Below are positions 1 through 13,000 of a DNA stretch of 64,000 nucleotides, in pieces (position 1 is the stretch's first letter; every line of letters begins with the position of its first letter). The translations under genes and the position numbers were made by a program. Source of the DNA: Mesostigma viride (taxonomy: Eukaryota; Streptophyta; Mesostigmatophyceae; Mesostigmatales; Mesostigmataceae); the NCBI GenBank assembly GCA_009746045.1, contig RPFO01000097.1, positions 922,146 to 986,145 of the forward strand. The letters run 5' to 3'. Below the pieces are notes generated by a model, which saw nothing but the letters and a program-made list of their open reading frames with translations, did no database searches and was not told the origin of the DNA.

Positions 1-1050
1 GTATATCGATTCCTTGACGGAGAGTTACCGAAGCAGTTGGCTAGCGTGGGCACCCGCAGGCGAGAAATTGAGAAACGCAAATTAATGCATCGGTTTGCAT
101 CTGGGTTTTTTATTTCGCATATCTGAGCGATATATTTATGTATGCTGTAGCGGGAGCAGACACTCGAGCCATTGGTGGTCCGGACCCTGTAGGGGGCACT
201 TGTCATCACGTCAATGCCATCGTGCCGCATCTGCGATTGTCCGTGATGGGGGTTACCGGATGAAGCATTCCACGAGCTGTCAATTCGACGTCAGAGGCAT
301 AGTCGAGAGCCTACAGGGTGCTTTGTCCTCCAATTCAAGCTCATGTGATACTATATGTCGCATTCTACATCTGGCACAAACGGGAACGCTTGCAGGTATG
401 GCATCGTCCAGTCATTGTCGTTGGCAAAAGAGTCCAGGAGTTTGCTGAAGAAATTTGGAAAGTTCTTTCGCAGTGCATTTTCCCGTTGCACGTTTGCCAT
501 GCTCGATTTTTCGAGTAGTCATTACTACAATGTCGCGGTTTACTATTTATCCAAGGGTAGAGAAGACGAGCGAGCTACTTCTCTACGTAATTGCGCATTG
601 AATGTTGGATACACCACGGCATTACATCTTGGATGCACGCAATCATTCATTGAACTTCTTACGGGCACTAATTTCTGGAATACAATCTTAAATTCACTGC
701 ATTTCTACATACCTGCTTTCTATAGATGCATGATTGTTCTATTGAGGGCAGTCTTATTCCCTGAGGGTTTTCCTAGTCCTGTCACACATGTCTACCGTTC
801 TACCGCGGCACTGCTTGACAGCTACAATGGTCCTTTTTCTGTGGAGCTCGTTTCCGTCCTCTGCTTACCCGGTTCCTCCCCTGCCTGCTGCGCCTTTGTT
901 TGCTCCTTTCTTACTGCTCGCTCTGTCCCCTTGCTATGAACTCCTTCTAGTATTATCTCTTGGTGCACGCCACTTGTACGACCGCATGACAGCAAGAACA
1001 ATGCTTCAATGTATGCTTGCCCTCGTCCACTCCGCCTGGGAACCTCGCAG
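1..1050. other. No gene assigned; probable upstream intron or 5' region of the large solenoid gene
   Basis: This stretch is AT-richer than the DNA after it and has only short, uninteresting reading frames. The first well-supported exon to its right begins after a cag acceptor at 1048-1050 and starts inside a codon, so at least one earlier exon must exist. I could not place that exon here; it may lie in this interval or left of the window. Confidence 0.4.
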
Positions 1051-4000
1051 GCCCTGCCTTGGAGCGTGCGCTACTGCTGGCGCACGAGTGCTTGCTGTTC
1101 GGGCAGATCGGCCCCCCGGCCCCATGCACACTCGCGACAGGCGACCCGGCCGCGGGTCAGCTCCCCACGCCGCCGCTCCCCGACGAAGGGGAGGAGCAGG
1201 ACCTGGTCCTCGTTATCGATGAGCAACCCCCTACGCTGGTCGTCGAGGAGCACCCCGCGTCGCCCCCTGCGTCCGCATGGGCTGCCAGCAGTGAGCCGCC
1301 GGAGACCCGCTCGCGCCACGCCCCGGTGCCTCCCCCCTCTGTGCGCGATGGTTCCGTGCCAAAAGAGCAGGCTGTGGGGGGGGTGCCAGTGCCACGGTGT
1401 GGAAGTGCACGTCCAGAAAAGGCATTGACAGTTGAGCCAGCCCGTCCCCGCCATGACTTGGCAGGGCTGGCGGCGGTGGCAGATGCGCTGGCCCTTTGCT
1501 TGCGCTCGTGCCTGTCCCCTTGCATGCCGGAGCAGGAGCAGACTGTCCGCGCCACGTCCATCCAAGATGACCACCAGCGCGATGGGGGGAAAGGGGCGGC
1601 CATGCCGCCCGCCCCCTTGGTGGCCCATGTGGTGCAGGCAAGCGACACGCGACGCGGGCAGGCGACGGGGCCCCTGCCCCCACCCCAGCTGCCCCACGGA
1701 ACCACTACCCGTGGAGACTCCACCTCACCACGCGCGCTGCCTGCCAGCATGGCGTGTCTGGAGCTGCTGCCCACGGTGTGCCGTGTGGCGGGATGGTTCG
1801 TGACAAGTGCCAGCGGGGCGCCGCCGCCCGCGAGGAAGCGCCCTCGACCCCGCTCTCGCCACCATGCTGCGGCAGGTGAGGGCGGCATCGGATGTTTCCC
1901 TCTGCGCATGCTGGCACGCGGCACGCGGTGTGTGGGGTGGCCTGCTCTCGCTGGCTCGCAGGACGCGGGTTGCGCTTCCCCTAGCTCTCTGAAGTGTGGC
2001 CCCAGCTGCCGCTATCTTGATGTCCAAGGTGTGCGCTGCTGGGGATTGAAGTGTTTTCCCTGCCCCTCCCTGGCCCCTTCCTCGGACCTTGTCCCATCCC
2101 TTCTCGGCCCACCCGTGCACCTTAGCCGTTGCACCTTTGTTGCTGAACGTATCCTGTCTCAACATAGCAGGTTCCCACTTGGCCCCTTGTGCACCCGTCC
2201 CAAGCCACTCGCCAGCACATTGGTGTTTGAACCATGCGACATGTGGTCACAAGCTTGCGGGGGCAGTGGTCGGCCCTCTGCGCGCGTCCGCCATGTGTGC
2301 TGCACTGTGACAGTCGCTGAACCGGACGCGCCCGTTTTGTGGGGGGCTGCGTGGAGGCCCCGCTTGGCCAGGGACTCCAGTCAGTTTTTGACTCCTGCCT
2401 TGACGCGACATGGCCGTTGCGCCGTTGTGCGATGACATGCACGCCTCTGCCTGCCACCCTCCCTTGGTCTTGCCATGGCCCCACCATCGCGTTGACCCGC
2501 CTCTCTGCCTGCCCTTGTGGCATGTGCGCGTGTTTGCCTGCCAGTCGCTGATCCATGTGTCAGCAGCCGGGACCACTGTGGCGCATGCGAGGGCGTGGCT
2601 GAGACGCGTTGTTTGTCAGGACAAGCCATCCACCGCCGCCTGGTGGACGCGCTCGTCTTCACCCCCTGGCCACCTCAGGCCATCCCTCGCATCCTGGACG
2701 CGATGACAGCGTGCGTCACAACGGGGCGGGTCGCGCTCTACCTGCCGCAGGTACGCGGCCCAAGCAGTTGGATGATGCCTCATCGGCATTGGATGGTTCT
2801 TTGCCGGAAGCATACGCGACGTTTTAATGTTTGTGTCACAAGCAAATGCAACGTTGTGAGGTTTGCCAGCCCCCCCTTTTCCTTCCCAGTACGGCCCCCC
2901 CGTGGCTGCCTGCCAGCACTGTGCATGGGTGCTCCTGTGACATGTGGATTCAGCGCGGCGGGTGGGCATTGTGCCGGTGGGCGCGTTCCATTGTGCATCA
3001 TTGGAGGTGGTCCCGCGGCGGTCCCCACCCGCCCGTGGTGGGTGCGTGCGTGGCAAGCAGCGCGGTGCACGTTTTACTTCTGCACATTTTTACTTCCGCA
3101 CAAGCGGGGGATGGCCCGTGTCCGCGCGTGTCCGTGTGTGGCGAGGGCTGGCCGCAGCCGCTGCATGCATCGGACCACGTTTGGGCCACCACGCAGCATG
3201 CAGGATGGGGCTTTTATGAGGTCTAGTTTTAAGTACGACATCAGGTGTTTTTGATGTCGGGGTTTCGACTCGTCATTACTTGGAGTACCATGGCTGTGCA
3301 TGTCGCCCTACCAACGTGCGGGTGGTGATGCGCTGAGCGTCTTCTCATTGTTCGCATCAGAGAGAGGTGAGTCCGGGGCACCTCTAGCATAGCGTTAGCG
3401 TCGCGCACAAGGCAGAGCTGCGCATAAGCTTCTCTCTTTGGCATTTTCTTATTTTAAAGTTTGCAGGGTTTCTCACCTGCAACAGCATACGTGCCCTCCT
3501 TGCCTGTTTTGGTACGACCAGATCAAACAGATTTGCGCACAACTTGCTCAAACAAGCCAGAATTCCAGTGCAGGAGGTGCCCCTGCGTTCGTGGTGCCTG
3601 GCAGCACAGGCCCCTCGTCGTCGGCAGCGGCTCTCTCGCCTCCCTGGCAGGGTGTGCAGTGGCTGCCTGTGGTGGCCACCCTGCGCCCGTTGTTGCGGCT
3701 GACAGAAGCCGTGCTCCTCCGCGGTGACGCACGCCAGGCATCCGAGTCAGCAGCAGGCACCGCGGCGGTGGGCCCGTTGCCAGCACACCCAGAGGGGTGC
3801 CCCGCACACCAGGGTGGTCACGCGCCTGCTGGGGGAGCTCTGCTGGTCGCTTGCGCGGCCGCGCGTTTGGACCACGTGTCAGTCGCCGAGCTGCCGCCCA
3901 TGTACGTGGCACGCAGGGGGGTGGCCTCATGGTGGCTGCAGCCGCGTGGTGGTCGCAGCTACCGGTTGGGGCCCCGCTATGTTGGGCAGTTTGTCTGGGA

Positions 4001-7000
4001 ATGGGTGCTTGTGCCGCTTCTCCAGTGGTTGGTCCCACTGGGTCCACCTGGTAGATCCGTTCCTATATCTGTGCGGATTGGTGTTGGGATGGAGGATAGG
4101 GGTCGGGCCGACATCTGCCATTGCTGTGGTTGTCCAATGAGAAAGGAGAATTTCGCAGCCCTCGCTTTACAGTGGGTTGTGTCAAGAAAGAGTCCATGCG
4201 CGGTAAAATTTATGCCACTTTCAGTATTGAAAGCTCTCTGGTAGTGCTAGCACGACACGGCCGCCACACAGGGGGCAGATCCACGTTCCAGCGTTGCCTA
4301 CCGCCACCACCTTTGCGTTGCGGATGCTTTCCCTCTGGTGGGTGACTGTTGCTTGTCCGACCTGCAGCGTCGTAACCACACAGCTGTGTGTGAGCGCATG
4401 GCTTGCGTACCCTCTAGCGGTGGCAGTGAGCATGGAGGCATGCGGATGCTGACCCTGTCACCTGCGCAGGCTGGGTTACCCATGTTGCATCTCCCAGTGT
4501 ACGAGGTAACTACTAGCACACATGCCGGCGCGTGCCCCCTTTTGTCCCTCCAGTGTCTCCGCCCTGCAGCAGGTGCTGCGGTCACTGCCCCGCTGCGTCG
4601 CTGCGCTGCGCCGCCACGTCCAACGCAGCGCGCACTGCCCACGGTGTCTATCCTGCGGGGGTGTTTATATCGGGGGTCCCTGCGCGCTGGCTCCACATGG
4701 CGCCGCCGCCGCGGCCCCCGCTATCTCCGCGGGAGCAGCTGGCGTCTCGGACGATTGCGGCAGGGAGTACCGCGATGCGATGACCTACGAAGCAGATGTG
4801 GGGGGCATGCCCGCCGGAGAAGACACGTGCGTGTGCAGGCCGCAAGCGACGCACGGCACCTCCACCGCTGGCTCACGGCCCCACTTAGACCGACAGCTCG
4901 GCCGCGACATGCTGCTGTGCTGGCTGCTGGTGCCTGCAAGCGGCTCCCCCAAAGCCACCAGGTAGGAGGCGGGCTGCGCGCCGCAGGGGGGGCTTTGTCA
5001 ATGTCTAACTTTTGGGTGGCACAATTTGAGTGTCTCCTGCCGATCTCTCTAACGGAGCTCCGGTCTGCGTGTGCCGGGTCAGTGTTTACTTACTCACAGA
5101 CCCACTCGTCGTGCCGGCTCTTGCCCATCCCCATGCTGGGACGCAGCCTTGCGCGTTCCATCCTGACCCACGCAGCAACCGCGTCCGCCAGGCCCGCTGC
5201 CACCGCGTCCGCCCTCGTGACGTTCCTGCGGACCGCGGCCCCTTGCCCCGCGGCCGCCCTGGAGTGGCTGGTCTCCCTCTACGGGGGGGGCAGACAGCAG
5301 GTGCCAGGTAGCCGCGGCGCGCGGCATCCACTGGGTGGCCCTGCCTTCTGGGAGCAGCTGGTGGCGCAGGTGTGTACTGGGCTGCGTGGGGCAGGCACGT
5401 GGCCCAGGCTGGCTCGCGCCATCCTCTGAGCTCTGATCGCGTCTCAATACACAGCCACAAAGACCACTATAGCAGCAGCAGGCGCGGGACCCAGAGAAAG
5501 GTCGAACGAAGTTAAAGCATTGGCATCGGCACTCCTCGGCGCGGGTGTTCTTCGAATGGTCCTGGGTTTGGTTTGCTTGCGGGGCGAGCCGGCATGCTTG
5601 ACCCAGTCCCTGTGAGAGCATAGGGGACCGTCATGGAATGCTTGAAGCTGGCAACCCTTGTGGCTCATCGGGTGGAGATGGAGCGTATGAACTCTGCTCT
5701 GACTGTCAGGGCTGCCACGGTCAAAGGGGGAGCACAAAGGGGGAGCACAAAGGGGGAGCACAAAGGGGGAGCACAAAGGGGGAGCACAAAGGGGGAGCAC
5801 AAAGGGGGAGCACAAAGGGGGAGCACAAAGGGGGAGCACAAAGGGGGAGCACAAAGGGGGAGCACAAAGGGGGAGCGCAAAGGGGGAGCACAAAGGGGGA
5901 GCACAAAGGGGGAGCACAAAGGGGGAGCACAAAGGGGGAGCACAAAGGGGGAGCACAAAGGGGGAGCACAAAGGGGGAGCACAAAGGGGGAGCACAAAGG
6001 GGAGCACAAAGGGGGGGCACAAAGGGGAGCACAAAGGGGGAGCACAAAGGGGGAGCACAAAGCACAAAGGGGGAGCACAAAGCACAAAGGGGGAGCACAA
6101 AGGGGGAGCACAAAGGGGGAGCACAAAGGGGGAGCACAAAGCACAAAGGGGGAGCACAAAGGGGGAGCACAAAGGGGGAGCACAAAGGGGGAGCACAAAG
6201 GGGGAGCACAAAGGGGGAGCACAAAGGGGGAGCACAAAGGGGGAGCACAAAGCACAAAGGGGGAGCACAAAGGGGGAGCACAAAGGGGAGCACAAAGGGG
6301 GAGCACAAAGGGGAGCACAAAGGGGGAGCACAAAGGGGAGCACAAAGGGGGGCACAAAGGGGGAGCACAAAGGGGGAGCACAAAGGGGGAGCACAAAGGG
6401 GGAGCACAAAGCACAAAGGGGGAGCACAAAGGGGGAGCACAAAGGGGAGCACAAAGGGGAGCACAAAGGGGGAGCACAAAGCACAAAGGGGGAGCACAAA
6501 GGGGGAGCACAAAGGGGAGCACAAAGGGGGGGCACAAAGGGGGAGCACAAAGCACAAAGGGGGAGCACAAAGGGGGAGCACAAAGGGGGAGCACAAAGGG
6601 GGAGCACAAAGGGGAGCACAAAGGGGGAGCACAAAGGGGGAGCACAAAGGGGGAGCACAAAGGGGGAGCACAAAGGGGGAGCACAAAGGGGGAGCACAAA
6701 GGGGGAGCACAAAGCACAAAGGGGGAGCACAAAGGGGGAGCACAAAGGGGGAGCACAAAGGGGGAGCACAAAGGGGGAGCACAAAGGGGGAGCACAAAGG
6801 GGGAGCACAAAGGGGAGCACAAAGGGGGAGCACAAAGGGGGAGCACAAAGCACAAAGGGGGAGCACAAAGCACAAAGGGGGAGCACGCAAAGCCTGGGCA
6901 TGCACCGGTGGTGTAGAGGACAGGCGGGGCCCCCGCTGTACGTGGAGAAGACTAGCTTGGTGGCCGACACGGGCCAGGTTTTGGGAGAAGGGGGCAGCTT

Positions 7001-10000
7001 CCTGAGAGACACGGCCGGTTTTAGGGTGCTAACGAGGACCAGCGGCTTGAGGCATTCCACGCCCGGTCTGCCACAGCGCCATGCTCTGGGGAGTGCCGCG
7101 GTTTACCTTGGCCCGCCCACGGTTCTGCGACGCGAGCGCCTCGGCTTGTCCATGGGAAACAACGCCACACGAAGAAAGGACGCATCTGGCGCATGTCTCC
7201 CTGTGTGGCAACGAGTGGTAGGAAATATTGCCAATACCTGCCACAGCAAGTCTCGGGCAGGGCTGGGGCAGGGGGCTTGCATAGTTTATCTTCTTAACCC
7301 TATTTAGCTCGAGAAAATACAGCCTGCCAAGCTTTTTTTTCTGAGAGCCGGCTGACTTGAGCCGCGTCATGTGGCCTGTGCACGCCCCCTGATCCCCCAT
7401 GCGCAGGTGTTTTGGCAAGACCCCACCTTTCGCGTGCTGCTGCTGCCCGCGCTACTGGACGGCAGCCTGCAGGGCGGGAGGTGCGATGGCGTGGCTTGTA
7501 CGGCGACGGTGGCTTGTGAGGATGGCCCCCAGCAATCTACGTGCATCGATGATGGCAGGTACGGGACTGTGCCCCCTGTGTGCGCTGGCGTACGGCGCGT
7601 GTTTGGTTTGTTGCGTTGTTCTGCCTTTTGCTTTGCTGCGGTGGCTTGCCTGGCAGGCCTTCACTACATTAAAGGGTGGGCAGCCTATCTGACCTTGCAT
7701 CACGACATTCTCAGTGGAAGGGGTTGATTGACATGAGCCATGGAGCTTGCAATGAGCCATGGAGCTTGCCACCTGTCGGTTGCCTCATCAGGCATGTTTA
7801 CCAGCCGATTATCCAATGGGTGCGGCCGGATTGAAACGAATAAGAGCGGACGTAACCACTAGTTCATGGCCGACTGCCGTGTGTCACGCTGAGGTGCCCG
7901 TGGTAGCCCTGGTGGAACGGGGACAGTTTCAAGTCGGTCATGAGCCAGCACCACCCATGGGTCACCCTGCGCGTTCCCCCACTTCCAGGGGCTCCGTGCA
8001 CCCCTTCCCCCATGCCCTGTGCCTGGCAGCCCTGTTGGTGCCATCCATGCCACAGCTGCCGCTGCGGTGCAAGTTGTCCTCCCCGTTGGATTATGTGTGT
8101 GGGCAAGATGTGATAAAGTTGCATCGTTGGCCCCCCCCCCCCCCCTCCTCGTTGCTCCTCATGCACCACCGCGACCAGCTTGCTGCATGCGGTGCTGGCG
8201 GCCGATGGCTGTGACGGCACTGACGGCAAGTACCACGGGACGACGGGCGGGGGGCAGCCTGAGCCACAAGGTGCGGTGGCATGAACCATGAGGCGTGCGT
8301 GCGTGCTTTCCCCTTTATCCTGTCAGAAGAAGGAGAGACGCCGGGTGCTACCTTCGCTGTGGTAAAATACTTAAAAATCAATTTCTTCTAAAATGTCGAA
8401 ATGTGCAATGTGGGCAGCGACTGGTAGTTGGTAAAAATGTGATGAATAGATGAAATGCTGTGGGATGAATGGCCCAGGATGTGATCATGCAGGTTGTTGG
8501 ATATCATAAAGAGAGTGCTATTTGAGTCCAAAGTGTGCCAGCATTGGAAGGTGCGTGTACCTTGACTAGCACACCTACTCTGGGTGGGCCACGTCTGTCT
8601 GTCTGTCTCGTCAGTGCGGCACTCCCTATATCTGCACAGACAGCTATCCAGGTGACCATGTCTACCCAAGACAGCTATCCAGGTGACCATGTCTACCCAA
8701 GACAGCTATCCAGGTGACCATGTCTACCCAAGACAGCTATCCAGGTGACCATGTCTACCCAAGACAGCTATCCAGGTGACCATGTCTACCCAAGACAGCT
8801 ATCCAGGTGACCATGTCTACCCAAGACAGCTATCCAGGTGACCATGTCTACCCAAGACAGCTATCCAGGTGACCATGTCTACCCAAGACAGCTATCCAGG
8901 TGACCATGTCTACCCAAGACAGCTATCCAGGTGACCATGTCTACCCAAGACAGCTATCCAGGTGACCATGTCTACCCAAGACAGCTATCCAGGTGACCAT
9001 GTCTACCCAAGACAGCTATCCAGGTGACCATGTCTACCCAAGACAGCTATCCAGGTGACCATGTCTACCCAAGACAGCTATCCAGGATCCGTTCGTGGGT
9101 GGTACAGGATCTCACATGACGCAGCTACCCCGGCCCGGTGCCGCGTCTGTACTGTAGACAATGGAGGCAACGGCGGACGCTCGGAGATTCTGGCAGTCGA
9201 TGCGTCATGACCATGACATATGACGAGTTTCCTGGAACGCGGTGAGACCTCACGCCCATGCGGTGTGGGTTGCATACCACGTGTCGGTTGCTCGTTTGTC
9301 GTCATCCCTCGCCTCACCCACATACGGGGCATCCCCTGCTGTTGTTTGTATCCCTCGCCACTTTCCTGTTGTTTGGGCCAAGGATTGGAAAGGGAGCGCG
9401 GCCAGGGTCAGATGATAAGGGCGATAGGTCAGAACGCTGGACCCTTGATCCGCCCTTTCTTATCCCCAGCTCTTGTTCTCTGCTCGACAAGTGACAGCAC
9501 AACGTGTCGTGGTACCTGTTGAAACACACGCCACCGCTGCCACCCGCCACCCGTCACCGCCGCCACCGCCGCCACCCCTGAGCAGGACTGTTGCGGAGAG
9601 TCTCTCGCGATGGACCCTCGCCCACATTCCGCCTGACCTGGCTGCGACGCCACTTGGCGGCCTGCCATGTGCGCCAGCTGCTGCTGCGGCGCATCGTGGA
9701 GTGGGCGACGGCGGGCACGCAGGTGGCGTGGGGCGCCTGCTTGCTGGCGGTGTGGCCGCGGCGGGAGGAGTGTGGTGTGGAGGATGTCAGGCACGATGCG
9801 AGGAACTGCAGCTTGGCAGAGGAGCTGGCGGCCACCCCCGGCGTCACATGCCGTGTCGTCTTCACCATCTTTTTCACCCTCCCAAGTGCAGCGCTGGGCG
9901 ATGACACCCTCAAGCAGCGGCTGCGGGGGCAAGCGGCGCGATGCCTGGACGCGCTGCTTACGGCGGTGGGTGGACACACGGAAGCCGCTCGGGGCCCCTA

Positions 10001-13000
10001 GACCAACTCTCCTGGAAAGGAGCACCATATACACTGGAATTGAGTGGGTTTCATGCAGTAGGACACCCTTGTACAGGGTCTTGCCCAGGGTCTTATGCCA
10101 CCAGGTACATCGCACAATGCACGCCATCAGACGAGTGGTCCCACGCGACGGCGTCTTATGCCTGCCACCTCGTGTGCCAGATGGAGCGGTCGCGGTGGTG
10201 GGCCATTACAATTCGTTCAAGTGGCCCGCCGGAGCGGCTGTACAATTTTTCCCAGTGAGCGCTGCCAAGTGTACTTGTGGGCAAATTTTTAGGTGCTCCG
10301 TCACTTCGAGGTACTAAAAATTAGGCTACGGTGCGAATCCAGCGAATTTCAGCGAATTTTCAGTCGAACGAAAGGAAGTGACGCCAACTACCAAAAAATT
10401 TCCGTTACGAATTTTCAGTCCAACACTTTGCGCAAAATGAAGTGACGGCAACTACCAAAATGTTTCCGTTACGAATTTCCCAGTCCAACACTTTGCGCAA
10501 AATGAAGTGACGGCAACTACCAAAACGTTTCCGTTACGAATTTTCAGTCCCACACTTTGCGCAAATTTTAGTAGGGCTACACGCAAGCTACCTTTCAAAA
10601 TTTTGTGCAAGTATGGAACGCATTTCATTCGTCCGGAGGAACGCTGCCCGCCAACTACCCCCGTTCAGAAATTTCCATCGAACTTTACTTGAGATTTGGA
10701 AATCTGAATGTCCGCGCAAATTTTAGTAGGGCTGCACGCAAGCTACCTTTCAAAATTTTGCGCAAGTATGGAACGCAATTCATTCGTCCGGAGGAATGCT
10801 GCTCGTCAACTGCCCCCGTTCAGAAAGTTCCGCCGAACTTTACTTGAGATTTGGAAGTCTGAACGTGCGGTTGGAGTTTCGCGGGGAAACCCAAGTTCCC
10901 CAAGTAATTCACCAATGACGCGCTTCGAACACTTGCCCGCTAAAACTTAAGCAGCCGCTCCGGCTGGCCACTTAAACGAAACTTGATGTGGTGGGCGAGC
11001 AGGTGGTTGGGTAAGTGGTTGCGAGATCCGCCCTTTGTTGTTGTCCGCCCCTTGTTGATGCTTGGCAGGCGCCCTAGTCGACCGGCCAGTTTGTGTCGAG
11101 GGCCCTGGGCGATTCATGCCATTGTGTGCGTGCGTCGAGTTGACCTCCTGGTGGGGGTAGCAAAGGGCGTCGAGGTTGCCATCGCACGTCTGCTTGGGGG
11201 GGCATGTGTGGGAGGAAATGGCTGCACGCCAGTGGGTGCCAGTTCTTGTGAGCCTGGGTCGTGGCCTCCTCAAACCTGTGCTTGCAAAATAGATTGTGAC
11301 AGCATGGAAGTGCTTGCTGGGTACCCACGCGGTGTTGCTGCATTGTGGCTGCCTGCACACGCCGCATGGATCTCCTCTGCCCTGGGCGTGCAGCCACCAC
11401 ACGGTGGGCGAGGCCACCTTTCCTTTCCTGACCAAGACAGTCCATCAGCACTACTTGGTGGACGGTCCATCCACACCAAGTGGACCCCCCGCAGTCGCCG
11501 ACAGTTCCCCCCCAGACTAATAGCCGTGTGGGCATCCCTAGCGCGTTTCTGGCCCCCACACCCTCCTGCTGGCACCCCCAACCTGAACACTGTCACGGGG
11601 CTTTTCACTGCCATCCTCCCTCTCCCAGCTACCACCCTGCAAGCAAGCCGCTGCCATGTCTGGGCGAGCCGAGGGTGGGGTGACCAGTCCAAGCATGCCG
11701 CCAAGCTTCGCGCTCACCTGCTGCCTTGTTCTGCTGGCAACTCCCCGGCAGCAAACCAGCAGAGGTCAGGCCCTTGTCCCCTCGAATCTGCCACCTCCTT
11801 CTTTCTGGCACAGCTCCCCAGCTGGCACCTGAGGCACGCGGCACCTGCAAACACTTTGGCCCCCGTCTCATGTGGCTGCTCTCGCGCTTGCATCCAACAT
11901 TGACGGTGTTGCATGCCTCGTTTCCCGCAGCACCTGGAGGGCGCCCCAGGGTCCCGTGAGGCGGATCCCTTTGCATCGGCTGCGCTCTGGTTGGCGGAGG
12001 CCGCATCCGCTTCCTTGGCTGGGCCTGCTGACGAGATGGAGGGGGCTGACGGCCTTTGCTTCGACGGCGTCGTGGGTGCCCCTGCGGCCTCGTCCCGTGC
12101 ATGCTCCGGTGCAAGTCCATCCGCGCATGCACACTCTGGGGCAAGGGCCGGACATGCCAGCACAAGCAAGGATGCTCATCACGCCAGCACATGCATCCCG
12201 CGGGGCCTGCTTGGCTCCATGGCATCGTCCCTGGCCACCGTGGCGTCGACCGGCCTGGCGCGTCTGCTGGCCGCGTGGGTACCTGCGGATGCCAGTGGTA
12301 GCGAGCGTGGCGGCCGCGCAGGTGCAGGTGGGTGTGTCCAAGGGGCATGCGGCCCAGGCAATGTCCCCAACTGGGTGGTTTGCGACAGGCTTGGCTTGGG
12401 GAGTGCATGCCGTAGAGGACCATGGTAGCATTTTTCGCGCCGACGACCCGAGGGATGATGCCTAGCACAAACAGTATGCGCCTTTGCTGTTTGTGCCCCA
12501 AGGTCCCTTGTCCGCGTATTCGCCTTTGCTGCATGTGCCCCAAGGTCCCTTGTCCGCGTATTCGCCTTTGCTGCATGTGCCCCAATGTCCCTTGTCCGCG
12601 CATTCGCCTTTGCTGCATGTGCCCCAATGTCCCTTGTCCGCGTATTCGCCTTTGCTGCATGTGCCCCAATGTCGCTTGTCCGCGTATTCGCCTTTGCTGC
12701 ATGTGCCCCAATGTCCCTTGTCCGCGTATTCGCCTTTGCTGCATGTGCCCCAATGTCCCTTGTCCGCGCATTCGCCTTTGCTGCATGTGCCCCAATGTCC
12801 CTTGTCCGCGTATTCGCCTTTGCTGCATGTGCCCCAATGTCCCTTGTCCGCGCATTCGCCTTTGCTGCATGTGCCCCAATGTCCCTTGTCCCCGTATTCG
12901 CCTTTGCTGCTTGTGCCCCAATGTCCCTTGTCCGCGTATTCGCCTTTGCTGCATGTGCCCCAATGTCCCTTGTCCGCGTATTCGCCTTTGCTGCATGTGC

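Noticed and set aside
5444-7060. Long repetitive frames on both strands, Cys/Pro/Leu-rich or Lys/Gly-rich, up to 538 residues
   Set aside because: They are produced by the stop-free 13-bp minisatellite; they lie in an intron of the large gene and differ only by frame.
8639-9086. CRISPR-like direct repeats
   Set aside because: The repeats are contiguous with no spacers and the genome is eukaryotic; it is a minisatellite.
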